Counted from the first letter of the stretch, positions 15,028-24,765 are shown. The stretch is DNA of 36,544 nt from Verrucomicrobiales bacterium (GCA_029233965.1 JARGOP010000029.1:1-36544); one strand, 5' to 3'. A program made the numbers and translations. The notes: generated from the sequence alone by a model not told the origin.

Positions 15028-16339
15028 AGCGGTCGTGCTGAATCCCGAGTAGATGCAGCATGGTCGCGTGAAGATCGCGGACGTGAACGACCTGGTCGAC
15101 GGCGTGATAGCCCAGTTCGTCGGTTGCCCCGTGACTGATGCCGCCCTTGATGCCTCCGCCCGCCATCCACATCGAGAAGCCTTTGATGTGGTGATCGCGG
15201 CCGGCGCCGCCTTTTCCCTGGAACATCGGAGTTCGCCCGAATTCCCCTCCCCAGATCACGAGGGTGTCGTCGAGCAGGCCCCGTTGTTTCAGGTCCGTAA
15301 GCAGCGCCCAGGTGGGGCGGTCCGTCAGGCCGCAGCAGATATCCATGTACTTCGCGAGATCGCCGTGGTGATCCCATCCCCGGTGGTAGAGCTGGATGAA
15401 ACGGGTCCCGCTTTCCGCGAGGCGGCGGGCGAGGAGACAATTCGAGGCGTAGGAACCGTCGCCCGGGGTCGCGCCATAAAGGTCGAGCACGTGCTGCGGC
15501 TCGTTTGAGAGATCCATCAAATCGGGAACCGAGGTCTGCATCCGGAACGCCATCTCGTAGGCGGCAATCCGGGTATCGATTTCGGGATTTCCGACCACTC
15601 CATTGCGTTTGCGGTCGAGTCGTTTCACGGTATCGACGAGGGCGCTCTGCTGCGTCGCGGAAACGCCCTTCGGATTCCGGACGTAGTGAACCGGATCGCC
15701 CGAAGAATTGAACTCGACGCCCTGATATCGACTCGGGAGAAATCCCGCCGACCATTGTCGCGACGCGATCGGCTGAGGATTGCGACCCCCGACGCTGGTG
15801 AGAACGACGAAGCCGGGGAGGTCTTCGGTCTCCGAACCGAGCCCGTAGGTGACCCAGGATCCCATCGACGGACGACCGCTGATGGCGGTGCCCGTGTTCA
15901 TGAAGGTGTGCGCCGGATCGTGATTGATCTGCTCGGTCACCATCGATCGAATGATCGCGATGTCGTCGGCGAGCTTCGCGGTGTGGGGAAGGTAGTCACT
16001 GATGAGCTGGCCACTCTTCCCATGGCGCCGGAATTTCGTGAGATGCCCCTGCACCTTGAGCGCCTGACCCTGCAACTGGGCGATCGGCTGGCCTTTGGTG
16101 AAGGACTCCGGCATCGGCTGACCGTCGAGTTGATCGAGCCTCGGCTTGTAATCGAAGGTCTCGAGATGCGACGGACCTCCCGCCATGCAGAGAAAAATGA
16201 CGCGCTTCGCCTTCTTGGCGAAATGAGGAAGTTCGGTCGCGGCGCCGGCGTTTCCGATCAGGTTCCCGAGCGCAGCGGAGCCGAGGCTGAGTCCGGTTTG
16301 GCCGAGAAAAGCACGGCGGTTGAGGGGGGCAAAATTCAT
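14936..16339 (-). CDS. DUF1501 protein, Tat-exported (module 1)
   Basis: This 467-residue DUF1501 protein begins with a twin-arginine signal, NRRAFLGQTGLSLGSAALG (residues 8-26), so it is exported folded, probably with bound metal. DUF1501 belongs to the alkaline phosphatase/sulfatase-like superfamily; conserved landmarks here are FLCMAGGPSHLETFDYKPRL, the NHDPAHTFMNTG segment, RRLAESGTRFIQLYH, VIWGGEFGRTP and GRDHHIKGFSMWMAGGG, which carry the His/Asp residues expected at the metal site. The reaction is unknown. It begins 7 bp after the stop of the DUF1549/DUF1553 gene, so the two are surely co-transcribed. Its last codon and stop (TAA at 14936-14938) lie in the right end of the insertion-sequence remnant, yet length and C terminus (VVRELIGVLHR) look essentially complete. 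Confidence 0.95.
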   Translation of the reverse strand: MNFAPLNRRAFLGQTGLSLGSAALGNLIGNAGAATELPHFAKKAKRVIFLCMAGGPSHLETFDYKPRLDQLDGQPMPESFTKGQPIAQLQGQALKVQGHLTKFRRHGKSGQLISDYLPHTAKLADDIAIIRSMVTEQINHDPAHTFMNTGTAISGRPSMGSWVTYGLGSETEDLPGFVVLTSVGGRNPQPIASRQWSAGFLPSRYQGVEFNSSGDPVHYVRNPKGVSATQQSALVDTVKRLDRKRNGVVGNPEIDTRIAAYEMAFRMQTSVPDLMDLSNEPQHVLDLYGATPGDGSYASNCLLARRLAESGTRFIQLYHRGWDHHGDLAKYMDICCGLTDRPTWALLTDLKQRGLLDDTLVIWGGEFGRTPMFQGKGGAGRDHHIKGFSMWMAGGGIKGGISHGATDELGYHAVDQVVHVRDLHATMLHLLGIQHDRFTFPFQGLDMKLTGVEKAKVVRELIGVLHR

Positions 16340-16346
16340 GGGGAAA

Positions 16347-18827
16347 TCAGTTTCTCGTCATCGTTTCGTTGAGATTGAGAATCGCACGGGTTACGGCGGT
16401 CCACGACGCGAGTTCGACGGGATCCACGTCCTCCGGGACCGGGGCGATTCCGTTCTCCAGGAATTTAGCGGCCTCTTCCGGGTTGGAGCGATACTCGCCC
16501 CCGGTCTTCGCGAGCAGGTTTTCGAGAGCCCGGAGTTCCTCTTCGTCGGGCGAACGGGAGAGGGCTTTGGCAAACGCCCAGTCGATGCGCAGCCTTGCCT
16601 CGCTCTCTGCCCCGATGACTTCCTGCGCGAAGACCCGGGCCGCCTCGACGAAGGTCGGATCGTTCAGCAGGACAAGCGCGGCGTTCGGCGTGTTGGAGCG
16701 CGGTCTTTCGGCGGTGCACTCTTCCCGGCTCGGGGCGTCCATTGCTTTCATCATGGGATGCAGAAACATCCGCTGCCAGTGCACGTAGAGGCCGCGGCGC
16801 CACTGCCGCTTGTCGTCGTGTTGCTGATAGGTGCGGGTGGGGAAATTGAGATGCCGGAAGTAGCCGGCGGGCTGGTAGGGCTTCACGCTGGCCCCGCCGA
16901 TTTCGTCGACGAGCAGCCCGCTGACGGCGAGGGCGTTGTCCCGCATCAGCTCGGCGGGAAGTCGATACCGTGACTGTCGGGCAACGAGTTGGTTGTGCGG
17001 ATCGCGCTCCAGCAACCCGGGCGAAGCGATCGAGGATTGCCGGTAGGCACGGCTCGTGACGAGGAGACGCACCATTTGCTTCACGTCCCAGCCGCTTTCG
17101 TAGAAGGCGACCGCAAGGGAATCGAGCAGCTCGGGATTGGCCGGCGGCTCGCCCTGTCCGCCGAAGTCCGAAAGTGATCGGGAAATGCCGGTTCCGAAGA
17201 ACAGATACCAGAATCGATTCGCCATGACCCGTGCGGTCAATCCCCCGGACCCGTTCGCCGGATCGACGAGCCAATCGGCCAGGTCAAGCCGGTCCGCTTT
17301 TTCCCCTTCCGGCTTCCCGATCTCTCCGAGGAAGGCCGGCACAGCCGGATCGACGACTTCGCCGCTGTCGTCCTGCCAGTTTCCACGGGGAAGCACCCGC
17401 ATCGTGCGCGGGGGCTTGGCCTCAGTCACCATCGTGTAGCGCCCTGCCTCAGCCCCGGCAGCGAGCGACTTTTCGATTTCTTTCCAGCGTTCTCTTTCCT
17501 CTTCGGGCACGAGCGCGAGGAGGGCGGCTTCGGCGGCGATCTTCTCTTTCCCGAGTTCCTCTTTCCGCTTCCGGTCCTTGCCCTTTTTGATCTCGCTTTC
17601 GAGTTTTGCGATTTTCGCCTCGAGGTCGGCGACTCGAATTCCGGCCCGGTCAGGGAAGATGGCATTCCGCTCTGCGGTGAGTTCGGCGATGCGCTTCTCG
17701 ACTTCGTCCGGATAGAACATCATCTCGGGCTGGCGGTTCGCCGGAAGCGTGTTTCCGTTGAACCCGTCATCGTGGATGTCGGCAAAAAAAGCCCCGAGCG
17801 CGTAGTGGTCGCGGATCGTGAAGGGATCGTATTTGTGGTCGTGACACTGCGCGCAGCCGACCGTCGCGCCCATCCAGACTTCGGAGACGTTGCGGATCCG
17901 GTCGGCGTTGTAGATCGCGTTGTATTCCTTCGCCTGGATGCCGCCCTCGTGGGAGGTCTGGAGGAGGCGGTTATAACCGGACGCGACTTTCTGCCACTTC
18001 CCGCTCTCCGGGAGTAGGTCGCCCGCAATCTGTTCCCGGGTGAACCGGTCGAAGGGCAGGTTCCGGTTGAAGGCACGGATCACGTAGTCGCGATAGGGCG
18101 AAATGTTGTGATCCTGGTCACCATGATAGCCGACCGTGTCGGCGAACCGGACCAGGTCGAGCCAGTAGATCGCGAGGCGCTCTCCGAAGTGGGGCGAGGC
18201 GAGAAGTTCATCCACCAGCCCGGTCCACGCGCTTTCGGGATCTTTTTCAACATCAGCGAGAAACGAATCAACCCTTTCCGGTGTCGGAGGCAACCCTGTC
18301 AGGTCGAAGTGAAGGCGGCGGACGAGGGTGACCGGATCGGCCGGCGGTGACGGTTCCAAAGTCTCTTCATCGAGCCGGGCGAGGACGAAGTGGTCCACCC
18401 AGTTCGCGGGCCAGGCGGCGTCTTTCACCGGCGGGGGGGAATGCTTCACCGGCGGAACGTAGGCCCAGGGAGCGGCATAGGCGGCTCCCTCCTCGATCCA
18501 GCGGGTGAGCAGGGCAACTTCTTCCCCGGTCAGTTTCTTGTGCGAATCCTCCGGCGGCATGAGGTCGTCGGGATCGTCGGTCGTGATGCGGTAGAAGAAC
18601 TCGCTGGCTTCGAGATCGCCCGCGACGATCGCGGATTTCGCTCCGTCAGGCGTGTCGAGCCGCAGGTCGGCTTTCCTCTCGTGTGAGTCCGGCCCGTGGC
18701 AGAAGAAGCATTTATCAGACAGGATCGGGCGGATGTCCCGATTGAAGTCGACCGCTTTCTCCCCGGCACCGCTCGAAACCGCCTGGGCGAGGAAAAGCCA
18801 AATTAAACTGAAGGAAGTAAATCTCAT
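16347..18827 (-). CDS. PSCyt1-DUF1549-DUF1553 protein (module 1)
   Basis: The 826-residue protein has a signal peptide (residues 1-22) and then a planctomycete cytochrome c domain (PSCyt1) with one heme motif, KCFFCHGPD (Cys40, Cys43, His44), and a likely axial Met in DLMPPEDSHK. The DUF1549 domain follows (WVDHFVLARLDEE, LRRLHFDLTGLPPTPE, ERLAIYWLDLVRFADT) and contains a second CxxCH motif, GCAQCHDHKYDPF. After a charged coiled-coil insert (EKRIAELTAERNAI to KEIEKSLAAG) comes the DUF1553 domain (RVMANRFWYLFFGTGI, LNDPTFVEAARVFA). Architecture implies a periplasmic c-type cytochrome fused to domains of unknown function. ATG at 18827 is used; a GTG four codons earlier is possible. It is the first gene of a two-gene unit with DUF1501. 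Confidence 0.95.
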   Translation of the reverse strand: MRFTSFSLIWLFLAQAVSSGAGEKAVDFNRDIRPILSDKCFFCHGPDSHERKADLRLDTPDGAKSAIVAGDLEASEFFYRITTDDPDDLMPPEDSHKKLTGEEVALLTRWIEEGAAYAAPWAYVPPVKHSPPPVKDAAWPANWVDHFVLARLDEETLEPSPPADPVTLVRRLHFDLTGLPPTPERVDSFLADVEKDPESAWTGLVDELLASPHFGERLAIYWLDLVRFADTVGYHGDQDHNISPYRDYVIRAFNRNLPFDRFTREQIAGDLLPESGKWQKVASGYNRLLQTSHEGGIQAKEYNAIYNADRIRNVSEVWMGATVGCAQCHDHKYDPFTIRDHYALGAFFADIHDDGFNGNTLPANRQPEMMFYPDEVEKRIAELTAERNAIFPDRAGIRVADLEAKIAKLESEIKKGKDRKRKEELGKEKIAAEAALLALVPEEERERWKEIEKSLAAGAEAGRYTMVTEAKPPRTMRVLPRGNWQDDSGEVVDPAVPAFLGEIGKPEGEKADRLDLADWLVDPANGSGGLTARVMANRFWYLFFGTGISRSLSDFGGQGEPPANPELLDSLAVAFYESGWDVKQMVRLLVTSRAYRQSSIASPGLLERDPHNQLVARQSRYRLPAELMRDNALAVSGLLVDEIGGASVKPYQPAGYFRHLNFPTRTYQQHDDKRQWRRGLYVHWQRMFLHPMMKAMDAPSREECTAERPRSNTPNAALVLLNDPTFVEAARVFAQEVIGAESEARLRIDWAFAKALSRSPDEEELRALENLLAKTGGEYRSNPEEAAKFLENGIAPVPEDVDPVELASWTAVTRAILNLNETMTRN

Positions 18828-18874
18828 CCGTAGAGTCACTTTGATACTGTATCGGATTCTTACGCCGGAATCAG

Positions 18875-18890
18875 CCCGCGTTCACGCGGG
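18875..18890. terminator. Perfect GC hairpin between PSCyt1 and MgtC-family genes
   Basis: CCCGCG (18875-18880), loop TTCA, CGCGGG (18885-18890). It lies about 105 bp after the MgtC/DUF4010 stop and about 48 bp before the PSCyt1 gene start (minus strand). It has no T tract, so it could be a transcript end or a regulatory structure. Confidence 0.35.
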
Positions 18891-18995
18891 GGCATCTCTT
18901 ACCGCCCGATCCGACAAGCTCCCGGTGGAGACAGGTTTCCCGTCGTCGTACTTCCCGGGGAAACGCGAAGGCCTGAAGACCTCACTCCAACGGGC

Positions 18996-20267
18996 TCAGG
19001 GCCAGAGAAACACAATCAGTAGTCCTCCGGCGAAGGCGAGGCCATACCAGAGCACGATGCGTTTGAAGACAGCGGCCCCGCCGATGACGGCAGCAAGTCC
19101 GCCTTTGAAAAGAAGATTCGCAAGGACGGCGACCAGAATTACCCTCCAGCCGAGGTCCGGCTCGATCGTATCTTTCTCGATGAGACGGGCGGTCGACAAG
19201 GTGATCGCATCGACATCGGTGAGGCCCGAGATCAGCGCGACCACATAGAGCCCGGTCTCGCCGAAGTAATGCTTGGCCGACGCCACGGCGAGGAGAATAA
19301 TGACGTAGAGCGCCCCGAAAATCAGGGCCACCTTCATTTCCGCCGGATTCTCGGGCGGATCCAGATGCACCACCTCCCCTGACCGGCGCCAGTAGAGGAG
19401 GGCGGTCAACGCAAGGAAGAGAAGCAGAAAAACGGCGATGGGCGGCGCGGTGTGGAGGAAGTCACTGCGATTCACCGCCGCCATTTCGATGAGGACACGG
19501 ACGACAGAAACGACCGAGGCGATCATGATGATCAATCCCGCGACCGTGGCCCGCTCCGGTTTTCCCCGCGCAAGACGGGAGGCCGAAACCGTCGTGGCCG
19601 TGCTCGAGATGAGACCGCCGAGCAGTCCGCTCAGCAAGGTGCCGACCCGGGCGCCCGCGACACGATAGACCACGTAGCCGATCAAACCGATCGCAACAAT
19701 GAGGACAACCATGAGCCATGCCTCGAAAGGATTGACCACGTCGAGTGGCCCGAAGGTCCGGTTCGGAAGAACGGGCAGGATCACGAGGGTGATGAGGACG
19801 AAGACCATGATCGCCTTCACGTCCGCCTGCTCCAGCCCGCGGACAAAACGGTGCATCGGCTTTTTGTAGTAGAGCAGGAGCGCACTGACACCACCGATCA
19901 CGACCGCCAGTGAAAGTTCGTTCTGCGAATCCGCGAGGAAAACTCCGAGGCAAAAGACGAGCAACACAGCGACCTCCGTCGTGATCCCGGCCCCGGCGTC
20001 CTTTTCCTTCTGTTTCAGAATCCTGAGGTTTCCGGTGACGAGAATTGCGGCGAGAAACAGGACTCCGGCGGCGATAAGCCAGCCCCCGAAATCCGTTTTC
20101 AAGAGGCCGACGAGAAACCCGGAGATGGCAACGAGAGCAAAGGTGCGAATTCCCGCAGGGTCCTCCCTGGCGCGCTCGCGCTGCAGTCCGATGAGAAGGC
20201 CGAGAGCCAGCGCCACTCCCGCCCGTATGTAGGTGTCAGGGTCCAATCCGGACTCAAGGTTAATCAA
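18996..20267 (-). CDS. MgtC/SapB-DUF4010 family inner-membrane protein
   Basis: This 423-residue protein is very hydrophobic, with about eleven predicted membrane helices. The N-terminal MgtC/SapB region shows the diagnostic GVALALGLLIGLQRER (residues 17-32), followed by GIRTFALVAISGFLVG. The C-terminal half is a DUF4010 domain (LLSGLLGGLISSTATTVSASRLAR, then LYVVALISGLTDVDAITLS and NLLFKGGLAAVIGG). Members of the MgtC/SapB family are linked to growth under low magnesium or acid stress; the role of MgtC-DUF4010 fusions is not established. The start is a TTG at 20267, because no ATG or GTG fits and the MgtC motif begins shortly after. It is separated by 183 bp from the upstream DUF1501 gene and by about 170 bp from the downstream PSCyt1 gene, so it is probably transcribed alone. 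Confidence 0.93.
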   Translation of the reverse strand: MINLESGLDPDTYIRAGVALALGLLIGLQRERAREDPAGIRTFALVAISGFLVGLLKTDFGGWLIAAGVLFLAAILVTGNLRILKQKEKDAGAGITTEVAVLLVFCLGVFLADSQNELSLAVVIGGVSALLLYYKKPMHRFVRGLEQADVKAIMVFVLITLVILPVLPNRTFGPLDVVNPFEAWLMVVLIVAIGLIGYVVYRVAGARVGTLLSGLLGGLISSTATTVSASRLARGKPERATVAGLIIMIASVVSVVRVLIEMAAVNRSDFLHTAPPIAVFLLLFLALTALLYWRRSGEVVHLDPPENPAEMKVALIFGALYVIILLAVASAKHYFGETGLYVVALISGLTDVDAITLSTARLIEKDTIEPDLGWRVILVAVLANLLFKGGLAAVIGGAAVFKRIVLWYGLAFAGGLLIVFLWP

Positions 20268-20343
20268 TGGAGAGAAGCTGAGAAAGGATATTCTCGATCG
20301 TCAGCGAAGCAAACCGTCGATCGGAAACAGACCTGCAAGCTGC

Positions 20344-20387
20344 GGTTCACCGACGATTGGTCAAAATGACAAGAGATCGTCGGAACC
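20344..20387. promoter_or_regulatory. Long imperfect hairpin with nested inverted repeat
   Basis: GGTTC-AC-CGACGAT (20344-20357) pairs with ATCGTCGGAACC (20376-20387) over 12 bp with a 2-base bulge. The loop holds another inverted repeat, GTCA-AAA-TGAC. It lies 64 bp after the DUF1501 stop and about 77 bp before the MgtC-family start on the minus strand. No T tract follows. It may end the DUF1501 transcript or be a leader structure or operator for the MgtC-family gene. Confidence 0.45.
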
Positions 20388-20450
20388 TTTGACAGGTTTC
20401 GCTACAGGAATCTCCTGCCGCATCCACTCCAACCGGGACGGGTTCCTGAC

Positions 20451-21863
20451 TCAACCTGCTTTGCTTCCTCCTCCAATTAATTCGGGGATCACGTGTCCTC
20501 CGAACTGGGAGAGCTGCTTGTAGCGCCCCGCGTGGAAGTAAGTGAGCTTGTTGTCATCGAGGCCGAGTTGATGAAGGAGGGTGACGTGTAAATCGCGAAT
20601 GGGGTGGACACACTCGACCGCTTTACCGCCGACTTCATCGGTCGCACCGACGATGCCGGGTTGGATGCCGCCACCGGCCATGAGCATGGTCATGGCATCG
20701 GCATTGTGGCCGCGACCGAGGGAATAGACTCCACCCCGCTTGTTGTTGTCAGGAGTCCGGCCGAACTCTCCGGTCCAGATCACCAGTGTTTCATCAAGCA
20801 TGCCGCGACGCTTCAGATCCTTGATCAGCGCCGCCATCCCCTGATCGACGCTGCGGATGCGGGAGGAGTGACCACGCTCGAGGTAGTCGTGACTGTCCCA
20901 GCCGCCGGAAAAAATCTGGACGAAGCGGACGCCCTTCTCAACGAGGCGGCGGGCCATGAGGCACTGGCGACCGAAGGTCTCAGTCTCCTTCTTCCCGAGT
21001 CCATACATGTCTTTGATGTGCTGTGGCTCGGCTTCGATATCGACGACGCCCGGCACTTCGGTCTGCATGCGGAAGGCGAGCTCGTAATTTTCCATACGGG
21101 CGGCCAGATCCGCGTGCTGCGGATTGGCATCGGCATGTTTCTGATTGAGAAATTGAAGTTCGTCGAGGGCACGGCGCTGGTGCTCACGGGACTTGTAACT
21201 CCGGGAACTGAGATCCAGAATCGGCGATCCCTGAGGCCGTAGGGTCGTGCCCTGATAGTGTGCCGGCAGGAAACCGTTGCTCCAATTACGCGACCCGCCC
21301 TGAGGCAGGGCCAGCTCAGTCATGACGACATAGCCGGGCAGGTTCTGATTCACCGATCCGAGTCCATAGGTCGCCCACGAACCGACCGCGGGATCGCTCC
21401 CGAGACGACTTCCGGTATTCATGTGGAAGAGCGCCTCGGGATGATTCAATGATTCCGCCTGGCAGCCGCGGTAGTTGCACAATTCGTCGGCCACTTCGGG
21501 ATCGGCGAGGTATTGCCACTGATCGCTCATGTCGAGACCGTTGTTGCCGACCTTGCGCGTTCCGAAGGGACTGCCGACATAGAATTTGAAACCGGTTTCG
21601 AGACCAGCCGTGAGCTTGGATTCCGTCTTGTGGAGTTCGGTGAGCTTCGGCTTTGGATCAAAGGTATCCATGTGGCTGGGACCGCCTTCCATGAACAACA
21701 TGATGACGGCTTTGGCTTTTGAAGGATGCATCGGAGGCTTCACCGAGAGAGGCGAAGGAGCCTCGGCAGCGAGCAAGTCTGAAAAAGCCAGCGACCCGAG
21801 AGAAGTGCCGAGACCGTAGAGAAAGTCGCGGCGCGAGGCGGAGGAGAAGGGGGAATGATTCAT
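20451..21863 (-). CDS. DUF1501 protein, Tat-exported (module 2)
   Basis: The 470-residue protein has the twin-arginine signal SRRDFLYGLGTSLGSLAFS (residues 10-28). DUF1501 landmarks follow: VIMLFMEGGPSHMDTFDPKPKL, NHPEALFHMNTGSRLG, RRLVEKGVRFVQIFSGGWDSHD, VIWTGEFGRTPDNN, GRGHNADAMTMLMAGGG and the closing ELIGGG. Like module 1 it would fold as a phosphatase/sulfatase-superfamily enzyme with a His/Asp metal site and act in the periplasm; the substrate is unknown. It starts 43 bp after the PSCyt1-DUF1549-DUF1553 gene. It is the last gene of the sigma factor / FecR-LamG / PSCyt1 / DUF1501 string, which makes control by that sigma factor plausible. Confidence 0.95.
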   Translation of the reverse strand: MNHSPFSSASRRDFLYGLGTSLGSLAFSDLLAAEAPSPLSVKPPMHPSKAKAVIMLFMEGGPSHMDTFDPKPKLTELHKTESKLTAGLETGFKFYVGSPFGTRKVGNNGLDMSDQWQYLADPEVADELCNYRGCQAESLNHPEALFHMNTGSRLGSDPAVGSWATYGLGSVNQNLPGYVVMTELALPQGGSRNWSNGFLPAHYQGTTLRPQGSPILDLSSRSYKSREHQRRALDELQFLNQKHADANPQHADLAARMENYELAFRMQTEVPGVVDIEAEPQHIKDMYGLGKKETETFGRQCLMARRLVEKGVRFVQIFSGGWDSHDYLERGHSSRIRSVDQGMAALIKDLKRRGMLDETLVIWTGEFGRTPDNNKRGGVYSLGRGHNADAMTMLMAGGGIQPGIVGATDEVGGKAVECVHPIRDLHVTLLHQLGLDDNKLTYFHAGRYKQLSQFGGHVIPELIGGGSKAG

Positions 21864-21906
21864 GATCTAGAAACAGGGATGGGGAAAATTCGAGTTCTGA
21901 AGGGTC

Positions 21907-24765
21907 TCAGTAGAGATAGACGAATTCGTTTGAGTTGAAGAGGAGGAGGCACAGGTCCGCCAGCGCCCGGGTTTCAGCCGAAACCCACGCAGGTTTGAGG
22001 TCGGCCTTGTAGTTCTCGAAGGCGGGAAGGATTTCCTCATACTCAAAGGTTTCGCCGGAGAACTCTTCGACGAGAGAGCGGGTGATTTGTTCCGGGTAAA
22101 CCGGTTCTGCAGGTTTTGAAGTGGCGTGATACTCCGTCATTTCATGCAGATAGGTTTCCAATCGCTCCGTTTCCACCGGATCGGGATGGCGTCCGAAAGC
22201 GAGGTGAAAGGCGCGGTGGATCAGTCCCTTCGGATCCCCGGATCCTTCCTCTTCGAGCCGGACGGCAAAGGCGATGGAGCGGTCGGTAATGGTGTCGCTG
22301 TTGAGGAGAGTGAACGCCTGGGGAGAGACGGCGGCACTGTCGCGGGCTTCGCAGGAATCGTTCGGGTTGGGCTGATTGAATAATTCCAGAAAGGGATCGG
22401 CGAGACCACGGACGCGATAGGAATAGATGGTTCGGCGATTGCGCTGTTCCGGTGTCGGATCGGGCTGGTAGGCCGGCGCGAGGGAGAACTGGATCATGCG
22501 CGGCTGAAGCGCTACCTCCATGTTGATCTCCGGATTGGCGGGTAAGCCCCCGGCAGCGGTGTTGAGTTCCCCGGTGACGCTCAAGAGCGAGTCGCGCAGT
22601 TCCTCGGCGGTGAGGCGTCGCGCCGGAAAATAGGAGAGCAGGGTATTATTGGGATCCTCGCTCGCGACGGCCGTGTATTCCGGATGCTGCCCGGAGCGGC
22701 GGTAGGCCTCCGAGGTCATGATGAGTCGATGGAGCCGTTTCATGGTCCAGCCGTTCTCCACAAAATCGGCGGCGATCCAGTCGAGTAATTCCGGATGGGT
22801 CGGCTTTTGGCCTTTCACCCCGAAATTATTCGGGTTGCCTGCGATGGGGCGGACGAAGTGCTGTTGCCAGACGCGGTTGACGATTGACCTCGCGGTGAGC
22901 GGGTTCCGGGCATCGGCGATCCACTGGGCAAGGCCGAGGCGACGGCCCTCGACGGACACCGGCAGTGCATAGGGATCCTCCTCCGTCCCTGAGGGCGAAG
23001 GTACGCCCAGCATACTGAGAACTCCGGGAGTGACGGGTTCCCCGGGAGCTTCGAGTGACCCTCCTGTGAGAATCGTGCTTTCGATGGGATGATCCGGTGC
23101 GGGCTTTTCGGGGATTCGCAGTTTGCGGGCGCTGCCGGCACCCTTTCGACTGCCGTTGTAGACACTCTGAATCATCGGCTCGTATCGCTCGAGTCGGCGG
23201 GTCCAGATCCACTCGTCCTGTTCGCGGACTTTCAACTGCCCCTGCTCGGTGATGCTGAGACCGACGTGGCGCGGCGGCTTCTTGTCATCGTCGAGGTCCC
23301 TGCGGTCCTTTTCGTTCAGGTAGGGAAGGTCGTTTGCGGCAAACCAGGCCTTCGCGGCTGTTTCGCGCTTCTCGACGAGCGCCTCTTTCCCGGCGGTGGC
23401 AAAGGCCAGCATCCGCTCGACGTGGGCCTTCCCTTCGGCGAAGCCGGCCCGGTTTTCCTCTTCGAGAAAAGGCACGGCGCGTTCCGCCATCTGCGTCCCC
23501 GCGAAAGCGGCATAGATCCGATAGTAATCGCGGGTCGGAAGCGGATCGAACTTGTGGTCGTGACACTTGAAGCAGCGCATTGTCGTGGCGAGAAAGGTCT
23601 GCCCGACCGAATTGACGACGTCGTCGAGATAGAGCTGACGCGCCTCCTCCTCCTTCACCATGGCATTGTCCCAGGCTCCCATGCGGAGAAACCCCGTGGC
23701 GATGAGCCATTCCGATTCCTCTTCGTTGTAATCGCCGGAAAGTCGCGCGGCCTGCACCTTGTCTTTGTCCCCACCCTGCCGCTTCGCGACGGAGGCGTCG
23801 GCGAGTTCATCACCGGCGAGCTGCTCAATCGTGAAGCGGTCGTAGGGCTTGTCCTCATTGAAGGCACGAATGACATAGTCCCGGTAACGCCAGGCGTTGG
23901 ATCTCTCGTAGTCGTTGGACATGCCCCCGGTGTCCGCGTAGCGGGCGACATCGAACCAGTGCTGGGCCTGGCGCTCGCCGTAGCGGGGACTTTCCAGCAG
24001 GCGGTCGATGAGCATTGTCCAGGCGGCCTCTTTGTCTCTCTCCCACTCTTCCTGGAAATCCGCGATTTCATCGGGAGTCGGCGGGAGACCGGTGAGATCG
24101 AAGGTGGCGCGCCGAATGAGGGTGCGGGTATCCGCTTCCGGTGCTGCCGTCATGCCGACCTCGGCGAGTTTGGCACCGAGAAAGGCATCGATCGGATTTT
24201 GATTTTCCGACTTCGGAAACTCCGGTTTTTTCACAGGGAGAAACGCCCAGATGTCCTCCGGCCGGTATCGCCGGTAGGTCCAGTCGTCGCCGAGGCCCCC
24301 GCTCGTTTCGATGATCATGCCATCTTCCGTCACCTTTCGTTTTGCCTCGGCGAGGCGAATGGCGGACTGCGTTTCCGCGTCCGGCCAGGGAGCTCCCGCG
24401 TTGATCCATGACTCCACCGTGGCGATCTGTTCCGGGGTGAGCCGGTCATTCTCCTTAGGGGGCATCTCGTAGTCGGGATCGGACCACTTGACGGTTTCGA
24501 TAAGAAAACTTTTCGCCGCATCGCCGGGCACGAGGACATCGGCCCCGAATGTTTCACCGCCTGCGAGCAACGCGTCCCGCGTAAGCATGTTGAAATCGCC
24601 CTTCACCTTTTCGATGTCGTTGCCGTGGCAGCCATTGCACTTCTCGGCGAGAAGCGGTCCCACCTTGAGCGTGAAGAGGCGATCCACTTCCGAATAGTCT
24701 TCGGCAGGGCACAAACCGGAAATCGCAGCGGTGAGAAGGAGGGCGGAAATTGAGGTCCGTTTCAT
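21907..24765 (-). CDS. PSCyt1-DUF1549-DUF1553 protein (module 2)
   Basis: At 952 residues this is the largest of the three. It has a signal peptide (about residues 1-21), a PSCyt1 heme domain with KCNGCHGND (Cys43, Cys46, His47) and a candidate axial Met in DYEMPPKENDRL. DUF1549 follows with LIRRATFDLTGLPPTPDE, ERQAQHWFDVARYADTGG and a second heme-type motif, CFKCHDHKFDPLPTRDYY. DUF1553 is marked by RSIVNRVWQQHFVRPI and ELRDSLLSVTGELN, and the C terminus ends LLLFNSNEFVYLY. The module probably forms a periplasmic multi-domain cytochrome. Directly upstream, 127 bp away, is the FecR-LamG protein, so transcription may continue from the sigma factor operon or start in that gap. Confidence 0.95.
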   Translation of the reverse strand: MKRTSISALLLTAAISGLCPAEDYSEVDRLFTLKVGPLLAEKCNGCHGNDIEKVKGDFNMLTRDALLAGGETFGADVLVPGDAAKSFLIETVKWSDPDYEMPPKENDRLTPEQIATVESWINAGAPWPDAETQSAIRLAEAKRKVTEDGMIIETSGGLGDDWTYRRYRPEDIWAFLPVKKPEFPKSENQNPIDAFLGAKLAEVGMTAAPEADTRTLIRRATFDLTGLPPTPDEIADFQEEWERDKEAAWTMLIDRLLESPRYGERQAQHWFDVARYADTGGMSNDYERSNAWRYRDYVIRAFNEDKPYDRFTIEQLAGDELADASVAKRQGGDKDKVQAARLSGDYNEEESEWLIATGFLRMGAWDNAMVKEEEARQLYLDDVVNSVGQTFLATTMRCFKCHDHKFDPLPTRDYYRIYAAFAGTQMAERAVPFLEEENRAGFAEGKAHVERMLAFATAGKEALVEKRETAAKAWFAANDLPYLNEKDRRDLDDDKKPPRHVGLSITEQGQLKVREQDEWIWTRRLERYEPMIQSVYNGSRKGAGSARKLRIPEKPAPDHPIESTILTGGSLEAPGEPVTPGVLSMLGVPSPSGTEEDPYALPVSVEGRRLGLAQWIADARNPLTARSIVNRVWQQHFVRPIAGNPNNFGVKGQKPTHPELLDWIAADFVENGWTMKRLHRLIMTSEAYRRSGQHPEYTAVASEDPNNTLLSYFPARRLTAEELRDSLLSVTGELNTAAGGLPANPEINMEVALQPRMIQFSLAPAYQPDPTPEQRNRRTIYSYRVRGLADPFLELFNQPNPNDSCEARDSAAVSPQAFTLLNSDTITDRSIAFAVRLEEEGSGDPKGLIHRAFHLAFGRHPDPVETERLETYLHEMTEYHATSKPAEPVYPEQITRSLVEEFSGETFEYEEILPAFENYKADLKPAWVSAETRALADLCLLLFNSNEFVYLY

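Noticed and set aside
23089-24411. Long plus-strand frame of 440 codons
   Set aside because: It is wholly antisense to the PSCyt1-DUF1549-DUF1553 gene, has no family resemblance or start signal, and is a by-product of high GC codon use.
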